Assembly: GCF_000295935.2 (NCBI RefSeq)
Contig: NZ_ALWO02000033.1
Location: 174,177 to 238,176, forward strand
Length of the DNA: 64,000 nucleotides
DNA from: Indibacter alkaliphilus LW1
Lineage (GTDB): Bacteria > Bacteroidota > Bacteroidia > Cytophagales > Cyclobacteriaceae
Reading direction: 5' to 3'
A model generated the notes under the pieces. The model had not been told where the DNA came from and did not search any database. It was given only the letters and a program-made list of their open reading frames with translations. Below, piece by piece: positions 61,366 through 64,000 of this stretch. The position numbers and the translations under genes were made by a program. Position 1 is the stretch's first letter; each line of letters starts with the position of its first letter.

Positions 61366-62997
61366 ATGAAAAAAAACCTTTTTGGAATAGCAGCCTTAGC
61401 CTTGCTGTTTTCCTGCCAGCAAGAGGGAGAATTCCCCAACAATGCCGAAGAAAACATCATAATCAGCTCAGACTCTCAAGAATTAAGCGAAAGAATAAGT
61501 CTGGAGGGAACTGGGGTAGTAAGTATTTTCAACCCTGAATTCCCTTCAGGTAGGGTCTCAGAAGAAATACCAGCTGGAAAACTACCACTTTTACTCGTTT
61601 CTCAAGTAGATCCCCCCTCCTATGATGGAAAAGTATTAAAAGCCACTCACGTAGACCTTGACGGTGATTATGCTTTTGTGAGTTACAATAAAGAAGGGGC
61701 TCAATTTTATGGTGCCATAGAAATTTACAATATTTCCAATCCACTGAAACCACAAATAACCGCACAGTCAATTTTTAAAACTGCCGGCATCAACTCTCTC
61801 ACTTACAGGAACGGACGCTTGTATATTGCAGCAGCTTTTGATATAGACAGGGACAATTCAGTGGGTACCGCTGCCCAATTTCTTACCGTTAGCGTAGCTA
61901 ATGGAAATTTTACCTCTGATTTTGCCAAATCCGATATCCACGGGTATGCTGCCACTGACATTACCAATACTTCGTCCCATACAGCAGTTGCTTCTGGGGC
62001 AAACGGCCTTATTGGGCTTTTTGACGGCAATAGGCAAATGGAGCAAAAATTGGACATAGACGACCTGAGAGCAGTAAAGTTTGGCAATAACATGCTTGCC
62101 GCTCTCAGTGGAAGAGGCGGAGTTCACCTTCTCAATCCCGAAAACTTAAACTCTATAGGCAGAATCTCAATGAGTGACGACATCCCCGAATCCAAAAGGA
62201 CATTGGACATGGGAAAAGATTTACTTTTTGTATCTGAAGGTTTATCCGGAGCAGGCATCTACTCACTCCCTTCAGGCAATCTCATTGAAAAAATCACAAT
62301 CCCTATCCGGCCTGATGGAGTGAATTCTGAAGACATCGTAACCAATGCCGTTTCTTTTGATGATAACCTGCTACTTATGGCAAATGGTGGCGCAGGTGTG
62401 AGCATTGCTGACCTGAGCACCATGTCAAATATTGAGAAACTCGGTATACTATCATTAAATGGATCCTCAAATTTTGTAAAAATCAAAAACAACCATCTCT
62501 TCGTAGCCACTGGTGCAGGTGGATTACAAATCCTAAAAATCGAAAAAGAATTGGATGCCCCTACAGACCTTTCGATAGATTGCGGAGGAAATGTCACTTA
62601 CACAGGAAATGACAACCTTAATATCAACAGTAATCAAGCTGAATCTTTTGGAGGTTCCAATGCATTTAAAAATGTAAACATCGGAGGACACCTCGTCTAT
62701 TGCGGTTCTATGTCTGTCGAAAACAGTCTCAATATTAATTCTGGAGGTCTTTTCGAAATGAATGGTTCTTTTGCTTTTGGCCAGTATAGACGCAATACCT
62801 CTCTTTCTATCAACAGCAATGCCGTCATGAGAATACATGGCTCTGCAGTAATTTATGGTGACTTGAACCTCAACTCAGGAGCTACCTTAGAATTTGTGGG
62901 TGAGGGGAATTCCATTACCATTTTTGGAGATGTTAGAAAGAACAATAACGTCACCATTAAAGGTAACTTTAATGACACCGAAGGAAAACTGAATTAA
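61366..62997 (+). CDS. LVIVD-repeat-like lipoprotein with Asn/Ser-rich C-terminus
   Basis: 543 residues with lipobox LLFSC (Cys17). Residues about 85-400 look like LVIVD/propeller blades (DGDYAFVSYNKEGAQFYGAI, NGRLYIAAAFDIDRDNSVGT, NNHLFVATGAGGLQILKIEK). From 400 on the sequence changes to N/S/G-rich repeats (SLSINSNAVMRIHGSAVIYG, LNINSGGLFEMNGSF) that resemble the N-terminal part of the first cargo protein of this island. Surface lipoprotein; function unknown. Confidence 0.75.
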   Translation: MKKNLFGIAALALLFSCQQEGEFPNNAEENIIISSDSQELSERISLEGTGVVSIFNPEFPSGRVSEEIPAGKLPLLLVSQVDPPSYDGKVLKATHVDLDGDYAFVSYNKEGAQFYGAIEIYNISNPLKPQITAQSIFKTAGINSLTYRNGRLYIAAAFDIDRDNSVGTAAQFLTVSVANGNFTSDFAKSDIHGYAATDITNTSSHTAVASGANGLIGLFDGNRQMEQKLDIDDLRAVKFGNNMLAALSGRGGVHLLNPENLNSIGRISMSDDIPESKRTLDMGKDLLFVSEGLSGAGIYSLPSGNLIEKITIPIRPDGVNSEDIVTNAVSFDDNLLLMANGGAGVSIADLSTMSNIEKLGILSLNGSSNFVKIKNNHLFVATGAGGLQILKIEKELDAPTDLSIDCGGNVTYTGNDNLNINSNQAESFGGSNAFKNVNIGGHLVYCGSMSVENSLNINSGGLFEMNGSFAFGQYRRNTSLSINSNAVMRIHGSAVIYGDLNLNSGATLEFVGEGNSITIFGDVRKNNNVTIKGNFNDTEGKLN

Positions 62998-63022
62998 GCA
63001 AAGTTTAATTTCCCAAATCATA

Positions 63023-63054
63023 AAAAAGGCCCGCATTGAACGGGCCGTTTTTTA
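63023..63054. terminator. bidirectional terminator between convergent genes
   Basis: AAAAAAGGCCCG-CATTGAA-CGGGCCGTTTTTT; GC-rich stem flanked by A and T runs, between the lipoprotein gene and the NTF2-like gene. Confidence 0.85.
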
Positions 63055-63486
63055 TCTCTTCTCTTCATACCAGGTCTTATGGACAATTTTCCAATCTCCG
63101 TCAATTTTGACTAAGGTCAGAAAATCATAATAATAAACCCCTGGCCAAAACAATTCTGTCCTTACCACGGCGGTATATCCTTTGATTTCTATTTCCAGCA
63201 ACCTGTTGTCAAAATCTTTTGGATCTCTCTTTTGAGTTCCGGAAGCTGTTCCGGACGCCCAATCTTCGTAAGGAGTTACTGTAAATTGATCCCCCCTGTA
63301 CCCTATCAGCCTGGCTGAGGGATCAAAAGCCTGGTCCAATTTATTCCGATCCCGTTCTACCATCCCATCAAAATACAGCTGCACTGTCGCTTCAATCGCT
63401 TTTTTCTCTTTTTCCTCCCCTTGCCCAAAAACAGAGGAAACACACAAGAAAAGCACGAATATTAAACATCCGGTATTTTTCATCAT
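63052..63486 (-). CDS. secreted NTF2-like (lumazine-binding-type) protein
   Basis: 144 residues. Signal peptide (TGCLIFVLFLCVSSVFGQ), then KKAIEATVQLYFDGMVERDR, FDPSARLIGYRGDQFTVTPY, AVVRTELFWPGVYYYDFLTL and IDGDWKIVHKTWYEEK: the standard fold order of DUF4440/putative lumazine-binding proteins, with the closing W-K-I strand. It is another member of the family clustered at the left end, 58 kb away. Met2 is an alternative start. Confidence 0.88.
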   Translation of the reverse strand: MMKNTGCLIFVLFLCVSSVFGQGEEKEKKAIEATVQLYFDGMVERDRNKLDQAFDPSARLIGYRGDQFTVTPYEDWASGTASGTQKRDPKDFDNRLLEIEIKGYTAVVRTELFWPGVYYYDFLTLVKIDGDWKIVHKTWYEEKR

Positions 63487-63534
63487 TTCAATTTTTTTTT
63501 AAACATTCGCCAAAGCTCCAGTTTCTACTTTTTT

Positions 63535-63764
63535 TCAACCTAAGGAATATCTCAATATCTTTCAATATCAATCAGTATCCACTAATATCCCTAACCCCTA
63601 TCCCGAATCGCTTCGTTCTCGAGACTTCCGCCCCGAATCATTTCATTCTCGGGATCTTCGACCAAGCTCAAGTTTCAATAATATTTCTACAGTATTTCTA
63701 TCATATTTCCACTTTATTTCAATCTAAGGAATATCTCAATATCCATCAGTATCCACTAATATCT
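63535..63764. repeat. direct repeats of a 40-50 base AT-rich unit
   Basis: TTTCAACCTAAGGAATATCT (63535 on) to ATCAGTATCCACTAATATCC (about 63590) returns at 63717-63764 as TTTCAATCTAAGGAATATCT ... ATCAGTATCCACTAATATCT, with a 12-base piece missing. Sixty-odd bases between them include the tandem CCCGAATC pair. Confidence 0.7.
63602..63660. repeat. tandem 30-base repeat CCCGAATC...CTTCG
   Basis: CCCGAATCGCTTCGTTCTCG (63602) and CCCGAATCATTTCATTCTCG (63632) repeat with a period of 30 bases and 24 of 29 matches by eye. Confidence 0.65.
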
Positions 63765-63903
63765 TTAATAACCACCGATTTACACAGATAAACACAGATT
63801 CTTTGTTAAATCAAATTATTGTAATAAACCTTCTATCAATATCCCTCTCCCATCCCTGTTTTTGGCGATAAGCCTTATTCACTCTTGACCATCCCTCGGC
63901 CAA

Positions 63904-64000
63904 TGGATCTGCTACATTTGATTGGACATTAAGTTAAGCTCGATTAACTTAGTAGATATGGAAAAGAAAAAAAGAAGGTCATTCGATAAATCCTTCAAGT
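63904..64000 (+). mobile_element. left end of a probable IS3-type insertion sequence
   Basis: A transposase start (63958) is preceded by TGGATCTGCTACA and AGTTAAGCTCGATTAACTTA, resembling left ends of IS3-family elements that begin with TG. The right end is outside the window, so the inverted repeat and target duplication cannot be checked. Confidence 0.4.
63958..64000 (+). CDS. transposase N-terminus (OrfA-like), cut by window edge
   Basis: ATG followed by 13 more full codons, MEKKKRRSFDKSFK, running off the window. The basic start and the F(D/S)(K/A)xFK phrase are typical of helix-turn-helix ends of IS3-family OrfA transposases. Too short for a firm family. Confidence 0.5.
   Translation, partial: MEKKKRRSFDKSFK

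Larger units (their letters stand above)
63487..63903. other. repeat-bearing intergenic region
   Basis: 417 bases without a gene, with two kinds of repeat listed separately and the left flank of a probable insertion sequence. Low-complexity ATATC phrases dominate. Confidence 0.5.

Overview
The window reads as chromosomal DNA of a Bacteroidota bacterium, most likely order Cytophagales (Cyclobacteriaceae-like). The evidence is: Por/type IX (T9SS) C-terminal sorting modules, an Oar-like TonB-dependent receptor, DUF4403 and DUF368 proteins, a bacillithiol-type YtxJ thioredoxin, a group II-like GGGP synthase, LytS/LytTR signalling, many lipoproteins with a Cys lipobox, and TAnnTTTG -7 promoter boxes. 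No tRNA, rRNA or CRISPR array was seen. Family assignments rest on motif recognition alone; no database search was run.

Layout. (1) 0-8 kb is a decaying accessory region, all on the minus strand. It holds four intact secreted NTF2-like (DUF4440/SnoaL) proteins, a fifth as a C-terminal stump, an alpha/beta hydrolase, an S58 (DmpA-like) peptidase, an S9 peptidase broken by a one-base frameshift, a wrecked FMN-dependent hydroxy-acid oxidase and a REP-like nested palindrome. (2) 8-19 kb carries SDR enzymes, a TPR histidine kinase and a LytTR regulator, cysQ with a kinase stump beside it, a serine hydrolase, and repeat-laden spacers. (3) 19-30 kb carries an Oar-type receptor, lysoplasmalogenase, a FAS1 protein, pheS, an overlapping GGGP synthase/membrane protein/holin-like trio, a YkgJ protein, a LOG protein and a lytic transglycosylase. 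(4) 30-51 kb is mostly housekeeping: an AsmA-like protein, uvrA, a LytS kinase with two LytTR regulators, a truncated nitrilase, PhoH, a PLP decarboxylase, aroE, DUF368, phosphosulfolactate synthase, a TPR protein, a three-gene surface polysaccharide operon and hflX. (5) 51-63 kb is the most unusual part. It has a two-gene operon of a CHAT (caspase-like) protease and a small single-span membrane protein, then an AT-rich island with three T9SS cargo proteins (two extremely glycine-rich) that share one C-terminal module behind unrelated passengers, then a lipoprotein whose C-terminus resembles the Asn/Ser-rich repeats of the first cargo. (6) The right edge has direct repeats and the first codons of a transposase.

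How the genes connect. The polysaccharide operon (RmlC-like epimerase, CpsB/YwqE-like phosphatase, SDR) and the T9SS cargo cluster both point to cell-surface building. The kinases and LytTR regulators are likely partners. The phosphosulfolactate synthase may feed sulfonolipid precursors rather than coenzyme M. Several truncated or frameshifted genes, together with repeats and an insertion sequence at the edge, suggest active rearrangement in the accessory parts.
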